Positions 15,763 through 24,434 of a stretch of 32,966 nt of DNA are shown here, one piece after another. Source of the stretch: Elusimicrobiota bacterium (lineage in GTDB: Bacteria > Elusimicrobiota > Elusimicrobia > UBA1565 > UBA9628); assembly GCA_016234805.1 (NCBI GenBank), contig JACRNU010000005.1, positions 1-32,966 of the forward strand. Direction: 5' to 3'. The notes beneath the pieces were generated by a model, which worked only from the letters and a program-made list of their open reading frames with translations, had not been told where the DNA came from and did not search any database. Made by a program: the position numbers and the translations under genes. Every line of letters begins with the position of its first letter. The first letter of the stretch is position 1.

Positions 15763-16107
15763 CTAGGTGACGAGCGTGATCACGCCGCGCGACGCGTTGT
15801 CTCCCGACCGGGGCAGCAGCCGGACGATGCGGGTGTACCCGCCGGGCCGCTTGGCGTATCTCGGCGCCAGGATCTCGAAGAGCTTCTTGAACACCTTCTT
15901 GTCCTGCACGTGGCGCCGCACCAGGAAGTGCTTGCCGTGGACCGCGTGGGTGATGAGCTTCTCGGCGTAAGGCCTCAAGGTCTTGGCCTTCGCGATCGTG
16001 GTGGTCAGCTTCTCGTGCAGGAACAGGCTCGTCGCCATGTTCCGCATCATCGCCCGGCGGTGCGTACCCGTGACGCCCAGCCGCCTTCCGCCATAGGTTT
16101 TGATCAT
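15763..16107 (-). CDS. rplQ: 50S ribosomal protein L17
   Basis: The product is 114 residues. It has the L17 core: [43 protein letters not shown], ending with [23 protein letters not shown]. It is the usual last gene of the alpha operon, 51 bp after rpoA, but here it leads straight into mreB. The rpoA-rplQ gap is AT-rich and includes a good GAGGAG site for rplQ. Confidence 0.95.
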   Translation of the reverse strand: MIKTYGGRRLGVTGTHRRAMMRNMATSLFLHEKLTTTIAKAKTLRPYAEKLITHAVHGKHFLVRRHVQDKKVFKKLFEILAPRYAKRPGGYTRIVRLLPRSGDNASRGVITLVT

Positions 16108-16158
16108 GCCATTAAGAACTCCTCAGAATATAACATTTTCTCAAGCCCTCGCAGCCCC

Positions 16159-17169
16159 TTACGGCGCCGCGGAAACCTGCATCCCCAGGGAAAGTCCCAT
16201 CTCCTTGAGCCGGTCCTTGATCTCCTCCAGCGACTTCTTGCCGAAGTTCTTGACCGCGAGGAGCTCCTCGTCGCGCTTGACCACGAGCTCGCCCACGGTC
16301 TTGATCCGGGCGACCTTCAGGCAGTTCGACGCCCTGGAGGAAAGCTCGATCATGTCCACGGACTGGGAGAGCACGTCCTTGAGCTTGCTGTCGCCCGTCA
16401 GGCTCGCGGCCAGGGTCTCGGCGCCCTCGGAACCGCCCTCGCTCTCGTAGGTCGGAGCGGTCTGGGGGGCCTCCTCCTCGGGGATGAAGATGCTCAGCGA
16501 GTCGCGCAGGAGCTTCGCGGACTGGATCAGGGCCTCGGCCGGGTTGATGGAGGAGTCCGTCCATATCTCCAGGATCAGTCGGTCGTAGTCCGTGATCTGA
16601 CCCACGCGGGCGTTCTCGACGTCATAGTGGACCTTCGTCACGGGGCTGAACAGGGCGTCGAGCGGCAGGAAGCCCGCCGGCCAGTGGGCCTGGGCGCGGA
16701 GCTCCTCGGCCGTCACGTAGCCGCGGCCTTTCGAGATCTCGATCTCCATGTCCAGCTTGCCGCCGGCCTCGAGGCGCGCGATCACGAGGTCCTTGTTGAC
16801 CACCTCGACGTTCGAGTTCTCCTGGATGGCGGAGGCCTTCACCTCTCCCTCCTTGTTGCAGGCCAGGTACACCATCTCCGGTCCGTTGGAGTAGAGCTTC
16901 ACGCGGAGCTTCTTGAGGTTCAGGAGGATGCCCATCACGTCCTCGCGGACGCCCGGGAGGGTGGCGTACTCGTGGTTCGAGCCGTCGATGCGCACGGCCG
17001 TCACGGCCGCGCCCTCGAGGCTCGACAGGAGCACGCGGCGCAGGGAGTTGCCCACGGTGTGCCCGTAGCCGCGCTCGTAGGGCTCGGCCACGAATTTCGC
17101 GTAGGATTCGGTCGCCGTCTTCTCCTCGGCGCTGAGCTTTTGCGGCAGTATCAGTTCCTTGTAGGCCAT
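16159..17169 (-). CDS. rpoA: RNA polymerase alpha subunit
   Basis: The product is 336 residues. The N-terminal dimerisation domain shows AEPYERGYGHTVGNSLRRVLLSSLEGAAVTAVRIDG and later PVTKVHYDVENARVGQITDYDRLILEIWTDSSINPAEAL. An acidic linker of about 35 residues (IPEEEAPQTAPTYESEGG) is followed by the C-terminal domain with VDMIELSSRASNCLKVARIKTVGELV and NFGKKSLEEIKDRLKEMGLSLG, which contacts UP elements and activators. ATG 17169 lies 3 bp after the rpsD stop. Confidence 0.97.
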   Translation of the reverse strand: MAYKELILPQKLSAEEKTATESYAKFVAEPYERGYGHTVGNSLRRVLLSSLEGAAVTAVRIDGSNHEYATLPGVREDVMGILLNLKKLRVKLYSNGPEMVYLACNKEGEVKASAIQENSNVEVVNKDLVIARLEAGGKLDMEIEISKGRGYVTAEELRAQAHWPAGFLPLDALFSPVTKVHYDVENARVGQITDYDRLILEIWTDSSINPAEALIQSAKLLRDSLSIFIPEEEAPQTAPTYESEGGSEGAETLAASLTGDSKLKDVLSQSVDMIELSSRASNCLKVARIKTVGELVVKRDEELLAVKNFGKKSLEEIKDRLKEMGLSLGMQVSAAP

Positions 17170-17172
17170 GGT

Positions 17173-17799
17173 TTACCTCGAATAGTATTCGATGATCAAC
17201 TGCTCGTTCACCGGGTAGGACATCTCCGTCCTGTCCGGCAGCCGCACCACCTTCCCGGTCAGTCCGGCTTCGTCGAACTCCAGGAACGTCGGGCGGGTGG
17301 ACTTCTTCTGGGCGGTCTCAAGACTGAGCTTGACCGCGGTATTGTCCTTCAGGGCCGGGTCGAGGGAGATGACGTCTCCCGTGTCCACCGTGAACGATGG
17401 GATGTTGACGGCTTTGCCAGAGACCTTGATGTGCCCGTGCAGCACCATCTGGCGCGCGCCCTTCGTCGACGCGGCGAACCCCAGCCGGCGGACGATGTTG
17501 TCGAGCCGCAGCTCAAGACCGCGCAGGAGCGCCTCGCCCGTGGACTCGGGACTCTTCGAGGCGTTCTCCACGCGGCGGGCGAAGGAAGTCTCGTTCATCC
17601 CCGCCATCCGGCGCAGCTTCTGCTTCTCGCGCAGCCGGAGGGCGTATTCCGAGGTCTTCCCGCGCCGCGGGCGGGCTGCTCCCGGGGGCGTCTGCCTCTT
17701 GTCGAGGGTGCACTTCGTGGAGCATTTCTCTCCCTTCAGGAAGAGCTTGGTGGCCTCCCTGCGGCAGAGCTTGCACGACGGACCGGTGTATCGGGACAT
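17173..17799 (-). CDS. rpsD: 30S ribosomal protein S4 (zinc-binding form)
   Basis: The product is 208 residues. The N-terminus has the zinc-type cysteines C9 and C12 (CKLC) plus CSTKC about 15 residues on, the form present in many bacteria but lost from E. coli. The S4 RNA-binding domain follows: LELRLDNIVRRLGFAASTKGARQMVLHGHIKVSGKAVNIPSF. S4 nucleates 30S assembly and in E. coli represses the alpha operon. ATG 17799 starts 2 bp after the rpsK stop. Confidence 0.96.
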   Translation of the reverse strand: MSRYTGPSCKLCRREATKLFLKGEKCSTKCTLDKRQTPPGAARPRRGKTSEYALRLREKQKLRRMAGMNETSFARRVENASKSPESTGEALLRGLELRLDNIVRRLGFAASTKGARQMVLHGHIKVSGKAVNIPSFTVDTGDVISLDPALKDNTAVKLSLETAQKKSTRPTFLEFDEAGLTGKVVRLPDRTEMSYPVNEQLIIEYYSR

Positions 17800-17801
17800 C
17801 T

Positions 17802-18335
17802 CTAGACCCTCCTCGCCTTCGGCGGCCGGCAGCCGTTGTGCGGCAGGGGCGAGACGTCCTTGAGGCTGACGACCACGAGCCCCGCGCTCCCCAGGGAGCG
17901 GACCGCCGTCTCGCGGCCGGGCCCGGGCCCCGTGATGTAGACCGCGACCTGCTTGACGCCCAGTTCGATCGCCCTCTTGGCGACCCGGGTGGCCGTCACG
18001 CCGGCCGCGAAGGGGGTGCCCTTCTTGGTCCCGCGGAACCCGTTGCCTCCCGCCGTGGACCAGGCCAGGACGTCCCCGCGCTCGTCCGTCAGGGAGATGA
18101 TCGTGTTGTTGAACGAGCACCGGACGTAGACCCGGCCGAACGACACCGTCCGCCAAGTCTTCTTCCGCGCAGGGCCGCCCGCGGCGTGCGGAGCGCCGCC
18201 GGTCGGACGGCCGGAACCCTCCGCCTTCTTCTCGCCCGCGGCCGACCCTCCGGCCGGGGCCGCGGCGGCCGGTTCGGCCTTCTTCTCACCCTCGGGGGAG
18301 GGCTGCTTTGAAACCTTGTCTTTTTCTTCTGCCAT
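17802..18335 (-). CDS. rpsK: 30S ribosomal protein S11 with an N-terminal extension
   Basis: The product is 177 residues against about 129 in E. coli. The first ~55 are disordered and rich in Ala, Gly, Pro, Lys and Glu. The S11 core begins near SFGRVYVRCSFNNTIIS and continues through AGGNGFRGTKKGTPFAAG to the hallmark PHNGCRPPKARRV C-terminus. The extension is in frame with no alternative internal start: the next Met is absent before the core. The rpsM stop lies 4 bp upstream. Confidence 0.95.
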   Translation of the reverse strand: MAEEKDKVSKQPSPEGEKKAEPAAAAPAGGSAAGEKKAEGSGRPTGGAPHAAGGPARKKTWRTVSFGRVYVRCSFNNTIISLTDERGDVLAWSTAGGNGFRGTKKGTPFAAGVTATRVAKRAIELGVKQVAVYITGPGPGRETAVRSLGSAGLVVVSLKDVSPLPHNGCRPPKARRV

Positions 18336-18339
18336 GATA

Positions 18340-18741
18340 TTATGCCTTCGCCGGCGCGGCAGCCTTCTCCGCCCTTCCGGCGCCCACCGTCCTGCGGCGG
18401 CCTCTCCTTGTGCGCGCGTTCGTTTTGGTCCGCTGTCCGCGGCACGGCAGGTTCCTGCGATGCCGGAAGCCGCGGTAGCTCCCTGTCTCGACGAGCCTCT
18501 GGACGTTCGCCTGGGTCTCCCGGCGCAGCTCGCCCTCCACTTTGAATTCCTTGACGAGAAGGTTGTTGATGAGGCTCACTTGGCTCTCGGTGAGGTCCTT
18601 GACCCGAGTGGCGGGCTCCACGGCCCCGCTCAGGCGCTCGAGCACCTCGACGGCCTTAGCCCGGCCCACCCCATAGACGTAGCACAGCGCCACGTCGATG
18701 CGTTTGTTCTTCGGCAGATCGACTCCCGCGATACGAGCCAT
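18340..18741 (-). CDS. rpsM: 30S ribosomal protein S13
   Basis: The product is 133 residues. It opens with the typical [26 protein letters not shown] and carries [27 protein letters not shown] near the end. A short Ala/Lys tail follows. S13 contacts the P-site tRNA and the 50S in the head of the small subunit. It starts 3 bp after rpmJ. Confidence 0.97.
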   Translation of the reverse strand: MARIAGVDLPKNKRIDVALCYVYGVGRAKAVEVLERLSGAVEPATRVKDLTESQVSLINNLLVKEFKVEGELRRETQANVQRLVETGSYRGFRHRRNLPCRGQRTKTNARTRRGRRRTVGAGRAEKAAAPAKA

Positions 18742-18744
18742 AGT

Positions 18745-18858
18745 TCACCCCTGTTTCTGTTTGTGCTTCGGGTTCTTGCACAGCACCCGCAAGACCCCGC
18801 TGCGCTTGACGACCCTGCACTTCTGGCAAATCGGTTTGACGCTCGCTCTGACTTTCAT
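18745..18858 (-). CDS. rpmJ: 50S ribosomal protein L36 (zinc-binding form)
   Basis: The product is 37 residues, too short for most ORF cutoffs. Reading the minus strand from ATG 18858 gives [20 protein letters not shown], then [17 protein letters not shown] and TGA. C11, C14, C27 and H32 form the canonical C-x2-C-x12-C-x4-H zinc ribbon of L36. It sits in its usual place between infA and rpsM, with 6 bp and 3 bp gaps. Confidence 0.96.
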   Translation of the reverse strand: MKVRASVKPICQKCRVVKRSGVLRVLCKNPKHKQKQG

Positions 18859-18864
18859 TTGTTC

Positions 18865-19080
18865 CTACTCCCTGAAGGTGATGCGGCCGCGGGTCAGATC
18901 GTAAGGCGAAAGCTCCAGGCGGACCCGGTCGCCCGGGAGGATCTTGATGTAGTGCATCCGCATCTTGCCCGAGATGACGGCCAGCACGATCTTCCCCTGC
19001 GGGATCTGAACCCGGAACATCGCGTTCGGCAGCGACTCGATGACGCTGCCTTCCACCTCGATCTTGTCCTCTTTACCCAT
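18865..19080 (-). CDS. infA: Translation initiation factor IF-1
   Basis: The product is 71 residues, the standard length. The S1-like OB-fold is clear: [61 protein letters not shown]-1 binds the A site of the 30S during initiation. Its ATG at 19080 lies within the last codons of map, an 8 bp overlap. Confidence 0.97.
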   Translation of the reverse strand: MGKEDKIEVEGSVIESLPNAMFRVQIPQGKIVLAVISGKMRMHYIKILPGDRVRLELSPYDLTRGRITFRE

Positions 19081-19849
19081 GGTCCTCTGTCAAGACCTCC
19101 GGCCCCTTGTCCGTCAGGGCCACCGTGTGTTCGAAATGCGCGGCAAGACTCCCGTCCTTCGTCACCGCGGTCCAACCGTCGGCGAGGACCTCCGTCTTCT
19201 CGGAACCCGCCGTCACCATCGGCTCGATGGCCAGCACGAGCCCGGGCTGCAGCCTCATGCCGGTCCCCGCCGCGCCGAAGTTCGGCACGGACGGCGACTC
19301 GTGCAGGGCCCTGCCGATCCCGTGCCCCGAAAAATCCCTGACCACGGAAAAACCGCTGCTTTCCACATGCACCTGGATGGCGCTCAAAATGTCTCCGAGC
19401 CGGCCGTCGACCTTCATCGCCGCGACCGCCTTCTCCAGCGAAACGCGCGTCGTCTCGATGAGCCGCCGGGCTTCGGCCGATATCCCGCCCACGCCCACGG
19501 TCACGGCCGCGTCCGCGTAGAACCCCTCGAGGCGGCAGCCGTAATCGAGGCTGACGATGTCTCCCTCTTTGAGCCCCCGCTTGGGGCTGGGGATGCCGTG
19601 CACGACCTCGGCGTTGACCGACACGCAAAGCGCCGCGGGGTACCCGAGGTAGCCCAGGAACGCCGGCTCCACCCCAAGACGCGCCGACTCTTCCCGCGCG
19701 AGGGTTTCGAGGTCCCAGGTCTTTAAGCCCGGGCGCACCGCTGCCGAGACCCTGGCCAGAACCCGGGCCACGGCGCAGCCTGCGCGCCGGATGGCCGAAA
19801 TCTCCGAGCTGGACTTCAATTCGATGGCGACGGCCGCGGCTCCCCTCAC
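19073..19849 (-). CDS. map: Methionine aminopeptidase, type I
   Basis: The product is 258 residues. It removes the N-terminal Met from new proteins. Pita-bread fold ligands are visible: substrate His in VVHGIP, metal Asp in SLDYGC and YADAAVTVG, then [13 protein letters not shown], Glu in [11 protein letters not shown] and Glu in [10 protein letters not shown]. The start is GTG 19849 overlapping the adk stop as GTGA. There is no N-terminal zinc-finger extension. It sits between adk and infA as in many spc operons. Confidence 0.96.
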   Translation of the reverse strand: MRGAAAVAIELKSSSEISAIRRAGCAVARVLARVSAAVRPGLKTWDLETLAREESARLGVEPAFLGYLGYPAALCVSVNAEVVHGIPSPKRGLKEGDIVSLDYGCRLEGFYADAAVTVGVGGISAEARRLIETTRVSLEKAVAAMKVDGRLGDILSAIQVHVESSGFSVVRDFSGHGIGRALHESPSVPNFGAAGTGMRLQPGLVLAIEPMVTAGSEKTEVLADGWTAVTKDGSLAAHFEHTVALTDKGPEVLTEDHG

Positions 19850-20505
19850 TTCTTCTTGGTCTCCGCCAGGAGCCCGTCGATCACGCCGCAGACGGACTTC
19901 GTCACGCCGTCGATACCGCCCGCCGCGTCCACTTCCTTAATGAGCCCTTCCGCCTTGTAGTAGGCCACCAAGGGCTCGGTCAAGTCGCGGAACACCAGCA
20001 GCCGCTTGCGGACCGTGTTCTCCGTGTCGTCTTCCCTCTGGATCACCGCCCCGCCGCACTTGTCGCAGACCCCGGACGCCTTGGGCGGACTGCTCAAAAG
20101 GTTGTAGACCTCACCGCACTTGCCGCAGCTGCGCCGCGAGGAAAGGCGCTTGACGACCTCGGCCTCCGGGAGGTTCAGGTAGACCACGAGGTTCACGGTC
20201 ATCTTCAGGTGGCCCAGGTCGCCGGCGAAGCAGTGCGCCTGCTCGAGGTTCCGGGGGAAGCCGTCGAGGAGGTACTTCTTCGCGGGGTCCATGCGGCCGG
20301 CCACCATCTCGGTCACGATGGAGTCCGGCACGAGCTGCCCCGACTTCACGTAGCCCTCGGCCTTGAGGCCGACCGAGGTCTTGGCCGCCATCTCGGCCCG
20401 GAAGATGTCTCCCGTGGAGAGGTGCGTAAGCCCGTAGCGCTCGGCCACGAGCTTGGCCTGCGTGCCCTTGCCCGACCCCGGCGCTCCCAGAAGGATGATG
20501 ATCAT
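19846..20505 (-). CDS. adk: Adenylate kinase (long, zinc LID form)
   Basis: The product is 219 residues. P-loop GAPGSGKGTQ lies at 8-17, the AMP-binding STGDIFR and LLDGFPRNLEQA follow, and the LID carries CGKCGEVYN with a second pair CDKCGG, giving the four-Cys zinc site of Gram-positive-type kinases. It converts ATP + AMP to 2 ADP. The ATG at 20505 is 1 bp after the secY stop. Confidence 0.97.
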   Translation of the reverse strand: MIIILLGAPGSGKGTQAKLVAERYGLTHLSTGDIFRAEMAAKTSVGLKAEGYVKSGQLVPDSIVTEMVAGRMDPAKKYLLDGFPRNLEQAHCFAGDLGHLKMTVNLVVYLNLPEAEVVKRLSSRRSCGKCGEVYNLLSSPPKASGVCDKCGGAVIQREDDTENTVRKRLLVFRDLTEPLVAYYKAEGLIKEVDAAGGIDGVTKSVCGVIDGLLAETKKK

Positions 20506-20506
20506 T

Positions 20507-21841
20507 TTATTGCGCCCCCACGTTGAACCAGCGCCCCTGGATGCGGCCTTTCTTCAGAAAGCCTTCATAGTGGCGCATGATGAGGTGGGCCTCGAGCTGG
20601 CCCATGGTGTCGAGAGCCACGCCCACCACGATGAGCAGCGAGGTCCCGCCGAAATAGAAGGGGACATTGAACCTCTGGCGCATGAGGTCCGGCAGCACCG
20701 CGATGGCCGCCACGAAAAGGGCTCCCCCGAGGGTGACGCGCTCAAGGACCCACTCGATGTGCTTGGCCGTGGGCTCGCCCGGCCGGATGCCCGGGATGAA
20801 CCCGCCCGACTTCTTCATGTTCTCGGCCAGGTCCACCGGGTTGATGGAGACCGAGTTGTAGAAGTAGCAGAAAAAGATGATGAGGGCGGCGTAGAGGACC
20901 TGGTAGATCCAGTTGCCGCCGCTCCAGAACTGCATGATCGTCTGCGCCCAAGGAGCGTTCGGGGTGAACTGGACGATGGTCACAGGCACCGCGAGGAGCG
21001 AGACCGCGAAGATGACCGCGATGACCCCGGACTGGTCGACCTTGAGCGGGAGGTAGCTCTGGGCTCCGCCGTACATCTTGCGGCCGACCATGCGCTTGGC
21101 GTACTGGACAGGGATCTTCCTCTGGGCCGTCTCCACCCAGACCACGGAGATCACGATGCCCAGGAGCACGACCACCAGGAGCAGGGCCGCCAGCAGGCCG
21201 ATCTCCTCCAGGGAGATGAGCTGGATAAGGTTGCGGATGGCGGACGGCATGCGGTCCACGATGCCGCAGAAGATGAGCAGCGAGATGCCGTTGCCCACGC
21301 CCTGTTCCGTCATCTGTTCGCCCAGCCACATCACGAAGATGGTGCCCGCGGTCAGCGTCAGCACGGTGACCACGTAGAAGCCCCACGTGGGGTCCGAGAC
21401 CACCGGGATGTTGCCGGGGGTGGGCATCTTGGAGACCGCGATGGTCAGGCCGAAGGACTGGAAGGCCCCCAGGAAGAGCGTCAGATACCGGGTCAGGGAG
21501 TTGAGCTTCCTGCGGCCGAGTTCCCCTTCCTTGTGCAGCCGGTCCAGGTAGGGGATGACGTGCGCGCCCTGGAGCAAGCTCATGATGATGGAGGCGTTGA
21601 TGTAGGGCATCACGCCCATGGAGAAGATGGAGAACCGCGACATGGCCCCGCCGGAGAAGATGTCCAGGAACCCGAGAAGGGAGTTCCGCTGGGCCTCGAA
21701 CACGGCGCGGATGGCGTCCCCGTTGATGCCCGGGATGGGGACCGCGGCCCCGATCCGGAAGATCGCGACCGCGCCGAGCATGAACAGGACCCTCTTGCGC
21801 AGGTCCGGGATCTCGAAGATGTTGGCGAACTTCTGGATCAT
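20507..21841 (-). CDS. secY: Protein translocase subunit SecY
   Basis: The product is 444 residues with ten membrane helices. Family marks are RIGAAVPIPGIN near the start, MGVMPYINASIIMSLL, the plug/lateral-gate region, WLGEQMTEQGVGNGISLLIFCGI, ETAQRKIPVQYAKRMVG and NSVSINPVDLAENMKKSGGFIPGIRPGEPT. SecY is the channel for export and membrane insertion. ATG 21841 overlaps the rplO stop as ATGA. Confidence 0.97.
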   Translation of the reverse strand: MIQKFANIFEIPDLRKRVLFMLGAVAIFRIGAAVPIPGINGDAIRAVFEAQRNSLLGFLDIFSGGAMSRFSIFSMGVMPYINASIIMSLLQGAHVIPYLDRLHKEGELGRRKLNSLTRYLTLFLGAFQSFGLTIAVSKMPTPGNIPVVSDPTWGFYVVTVLTLTAGTIFVMWLGEQMTEQGVGNGISLLIFCGIVDRMPSAIRNLIQLISLEEIGLLAALLLVVVLLGIVISVVWVETAQRKIPVQYAKRMVGRKMYGGAQSYLPLKVDQSGVIAVIFAVSLLAVPVTIVQFTPNAPWAQTIMQFWSGGNWIYQVLYAALIIFFCYFYNSVSINPVDLAENMKKSGGFIPGIRPGEPTAKHIEWVLERVTLGGALFVAAIAVLPDLMRQRFNVPFYFGGTSLLIVVGVALDTMGQLEAHLIMRHYEGFLKKGRIQGRWFNVGAQ

Positions 21842-22335
21842 GCCTTCTTCGATGCCGCAGCCGGCCCGGGCTTGAGCGGAAGGACCTGGGTGGTCCCCCC
21901 GGCCTTCTGCACCTTCTCGACGGCCTTCTTGGAGAACGCGTGCGCGGAGATCTTGTACGCCTGGCTGAGATCCCCGTCCGACAGGATCTTGACCGGCTGC
22001 CGCCCCCTGATGAGTCCGTGGATCTTGAGCCCCTCGGGAGTCACGTCCCTCTGGTTCTTGAAGACCCGCTCGATGTCAAAGAGCGACACGACCTGGTAGG
22101 CCACCTTGAAGGGTCCGTTGGTGAAGCCGCGCTTGGGGACGCGGCGGATGAGCAGGGTCTGACCGCCCTCGAAGCCGGAGAGCTTGCCGTCTCCGGAGCG
22201 GGAACGCTGTCCCTTCTGCCCCCGGGTGGCGGTCTGGCCGCCTCCCGACCCTTCTCCGAGGCCAAGCCGCTCGGACCGCTTCCGGGATCCCGGAGCGGGC
22301 TTCAAATGGTGCAGCGCGATTTCAGTGGAAGCCAT
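21838..22335 (-). CDS. rplO: 50S ribosomal protein L15
   Basis: The product is 165 residues. It starts MASTEIALHHLKPAPGSRKRSERLGLGEGSGGGQTATRGQKGQRSR, the L15 Gly/Arg-rich arm, and continues with FEGGQTLLIRRVPKRGF. The C-terminal tail is slightly extended (Pro/Ala/Ser/Lys). It follows rpsE by only 9 bp: rpmD (L30), usually between rpsE and rplO, is missing. Confidence 0.95.
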   Translation of the reverse strand: MASTEIALHHLKPAPGSRKRSERLGLGEGSGGGQTATRGQKGQRSRSGDGKLSGFEGGQTLLIRRVPKRGFTNGPFKVAYQVVSLFDIERVFKNQRDVTPEGLKIHGLIRGRQPVKILSDGDLSQAYKISAHAFSKKAVEKVQKAGGTTQVLPLKPGPAAASKKA

Positions 22336-22344
22336 GTCGATTCC

Positions 22345-22848
22345 CTACTTGCCTCTCATCTTGGCCACGTCCGCGGCGGTGCGCAGGTCCTTCAGGCACT
22401 CGATCGCGGCCGCGACCATGTTGAACGGATTCGAGCTGCCGAGGCTCTTGGTCAGGATGTTCTTCACCCCGCCGGCCTCGAGCACCGCCCGGACCCCTCC
22501 GCCCGCGATGACGCCCGTCCCGGGCGCCGCGGGCTTCATCCACACCAAACCGGCGCCGGACTTGGCCACCACCTCGTGGGGGATGCTGTCGCCGGAGAGC
22601 GGAAAAGTCATGAGGCTCCTCTTCGCCGCGAAGGTCGCCTTCTGGATCGCGGCCTGGACCTCGCGGGCCTTGCCCATCCCCATCCCGACGGTCCCGGAAC
22701 CGTCGCCCACCACGACGAGGGCGCTGAACGAGAAGCGCTTGCCTCCCTTGACGACCTTGGCCACGCGATTGATGGTCACGACCGTCTCTTTGAAGGTCTT
22801 CTCCGCGCCGGCCAGGCCCTGCGAGCTGCCGTATGCTGTCTGCTCCAT
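22345..22848 (-). CDS. rpsE: 30S ribosomal protein S5
   Basis: The product is 167 residues. The double-stranded RNA-binding N-domain reads [52 protein letters not shown] and the C-domain [39 protein letters not shown]5 works in decoding accuracy. ATG 22848 was preferred over the adjacent GTG 22851 because the GGAGGA site sits at better spacing for it. Confidence 0.96.
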   Translation of the reverse strand: MEQTAYGSSQGLAGAEKTFKETVVTINRVAKVVKGGKRFSFSALVVVGDGSGTVGMGMGKAREVQAAIQKATFAAKRSLMTFPLSGDSIPHEVVAKSGAGLVWMKPAAPGTGVIAGGGVRAVLEAGGVKNILTKSLGSSNPFNMVAAAIECLKDLRTAADVAKMRGK

Positions 22849-22858
22849 CACTCCTCCA

Positions 22859-23221
22859 CTAGAACTCGAGGCCCGCGGCGCGCGCCGCGTCGGCCAGAGT
22901 CTTCACGCGGCCGTGATACTGCAGGGCCCCGCGGTCGAAAGCGACTTTCTTGACGCCGGCGGAGACCGCCTTCCTGGCGATCATCTCCCCCACGGCCTTC
23001 GCGGCGGAGAGGGACTTCCCGGATTTGACCTTCTCCCGGACCTCTTTGCAGGAGGACGTGACCGACACCACGGTCTTGCCCGCGGCGTCGTCGATGACCT
23101 GCGCGTAGAGGTATTTCAGGCTCCGGTGGACGGACAGCCGGGGCCGCCCGAGCGGCCGCTCCGCGAGCCGGCCGCGGGTGCGCACCTTGCGGAATTCCTT
23201 CCTCAACCACTTGTTTCTCAT
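22859..23221 (-). CDS. rplR: 50S ribosomal protein L18
   Basis: The product is 120 residues. It has the 5S rRNA-binding pattern [18 protein letters not shown], then [52 protein letters not shown], which is the standard L18 C-terminus. ATG 23221 overlaps the rplF stop as ATGA. Confidence 0.96.
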   Translation of the reverse strand: MRNKWLRKEFRKVRTRGRLAERPLGRPRLSVHRSLKYLYAQVIDDAAGKTVVSVTSSCKEVREKVKSGKSLSAAKAVGEMIARKAVSAGVKKVAFDRGALQYHGRVKTLADAARAAGLEF

Positions 23222-23814
23222 TTCTTCGCCCCTGCCCCGGCGGCTCCGGCGGCTCCGGCCGCGGCCTTGCCCGCCTTCTTGCGGACATATTCATTCTGGT
23301 AGCGGATGCCGGTTCCCTTGTAGGGTTCCGGGGGCTTGAGTCCCCGCAGCTCGGCGGCGATCTGGCCAAGCTGGTCCTTGTCGCGGCCGCTGAGAGTGAT
23401 GAGCGTCTTCTTGGGGTCCACGACGACCTTCAGGCCTTTGGGGACCGAGAACATGACGGGGTGGGAGCGCCCCAGGCTCAGCTTGAGGGTGTGGCCCTTG
23501 TGCTCGTCGCCCATGGTCTCCTCCACGCGGAAACCCATCCCCACGATCTGGAGCGTCTTTTGGAAGCCCTGGGACACGCCGTGCACCATGTTGTTGATCC
23601 TGGAACGCGCCATGCCGTAGAGGGCGGAGGCGTCCCGGCGAGCCTTGAGGTCCGCGGTCAGCAGGACGCGGCCGTCCTTGACCTCGGCATTCACCACGGA
23701 GGGGAGCGCAAGGACCAGTTCTCCGAGCGGTCCCTTCACCTTCACGGAGCCGTCCGCGACCGCGACCTGGACCCCGGAGGGGATGACGACTGGAATTCTT
23801 CCTATCCTGCTCAT
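23218..23814 (-). CDS. rplF: 50S ribosomal protein L6
   Basis: The product is 198 residues. It opens MSRIGRIPVVIPSGVQVAV and contains VKGPLGEL, NMVHGVSQGFQKTLQIVGMGFRVE, HPVMFSVPKGLKV and the late YKGTGIRYQNEYVRKKAGK. A tail of about 18 Ala/Gly residues extends past the usual end. It starts 6 bp after rpsH. Confidence 0.96.
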   Translation of the reverse strand: MSRIGRIPVVIPSGVQVAVADGSVKVKGPLGELVLALPSVVNAEVKDGRVLLTADLKARRDASALYGMARSRINNMVHGVSQGFQKTLQIVGMGFRVEETMGDEHKGHTLKLSLGRSHPVMFSVPKGLKVVVDPKKTLITLSGRDKDQLGQIAAELRGLKPPEPYKGTGIRYQNEYVRKKAGKAAAGAAGAAGAGAKK

Positions 23815-23820
23815 TCTATC

Positions 23821-24216
23821 TCACCACACCTGGCAGAGGACTTCTCCGCCCACCTTTTTCTCACGGGCCTGCTTGTCGGTCAGGATGCCCTGATTGGTGG
23901 AAACGATGCTGACGGAGAATCCGCTGCGCGGCTTTGGGATTCCACCGTACGCCCGGTATACGCGCAACCCGGGCCGCGACACGCGCTTGAGGCCCCGGAT
24001 GACGGGCTCCCGGGCCGTCGTATACTTAAGGAACACCCGGATCGTCCCGCGCTTGTGGCCGTTGGCGAAGAGGGATTTGAAGTTGGCGATGAACCCCTCC
24101 TCCTTGAGCACGCGCACGACCTCGAGCTTGAGCTTCGAGAGCGGCACGTCCACCCGGTCTTTGAGACGCCCTTGGGCGTTGCGTATTCTGGTCAAAAGGT
24201 CTGCGATTGGATCCAT
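23821..24216 (-). CDS. rpsH: 30S ribosomal protein S8
   Basis: The product is 131 residues. MDPIADLLTRIRNAQGRLKDRVDVPLSKLKLEVVRVLKEEGFIANF and the C-terminal GIPKPRSGFSVSIVSTNQGILTDKQAREKKVGGEVLCQVW are diagnostic. S8 binds 16S helix 21 and in E. coli represses the spc operon. It starts 23 bp after rpsN. Confidence 0.97.
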   Translation of the reverse strand: MDPIADLLTRIRNAQGRLKDRVDVPLSKLKLEVVRVLKEEGFIANFKSLFANGHKRGTIRVFLKYTTAREPVIRGLKRVSRPGLRVYRAYGGIPKPRSGFSVSIVSTNQGILTDKQAREKKVGGEVLCQVW

Positions 24217-24239
24217 GTGTCAGCGTCCCTCTCCTGGTC

Positions 24240-24425
24240 TTACCATGACGACTTCACAACTCCCGGGATCTGGCCTTGATGCGCCATCTTCCGGAAACAG
24301 ATGCGGCACAGCCCGAAATCTCTGTAATACGCCCGCGGCCGACCGCAGATCTGGCAGCGGTTGCGGAAGCGGGTCGCGAACTTCTGCGGCTTCGCCATCT
24401 TGGCCTTCCACGCCGTAGTCGCCAT
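24240..24425 (-). CDS. rpsN: 30S ribosomal protein S14, zinc-binding (type Z)
   Basis: The product is 61 residues, the short zinc form. C24-x2-C27 (CQIC) and C40-x2-C43 (CRIC) make the zinc ribbon, followed by [18 protein letters not shown], the invariant end of this family. It lies in the usual place between rplE and rpsH. ATG 24425 is used; an internal Met at codon 10 is the only alternative. Confidence 0.97.
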   Translation of the reverse strand: MATTAWKAKMAKPQKFATRFRNRCQICGRPRAYYRDFGLCRICFRKMAHQGQIPGVVKSSW

Positions 24426-24434
24426 AGCCTAACC

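Noticed and set aside
16108-16158. Promoter for rplQ-mreB in the rpoA-rplQ gap
   Set aside because: A TATATT-like box is present but no -35 box lies at 16-18 bp; the AT-richness alone is not enough.
15688-17805. Plus-strand open frame of 705 codons opposite rplQ, rpoA and rpsD
   Set aside because: Antisense shadow of three conserved genes; no domain or good start.
20453-22099. Plus-strand open frame of 548 codons opposite secY and rplO
   Set aside because: Asp/His/Glu/Arg-rich antisense shadow; secY and rplO are certain on the other strand.
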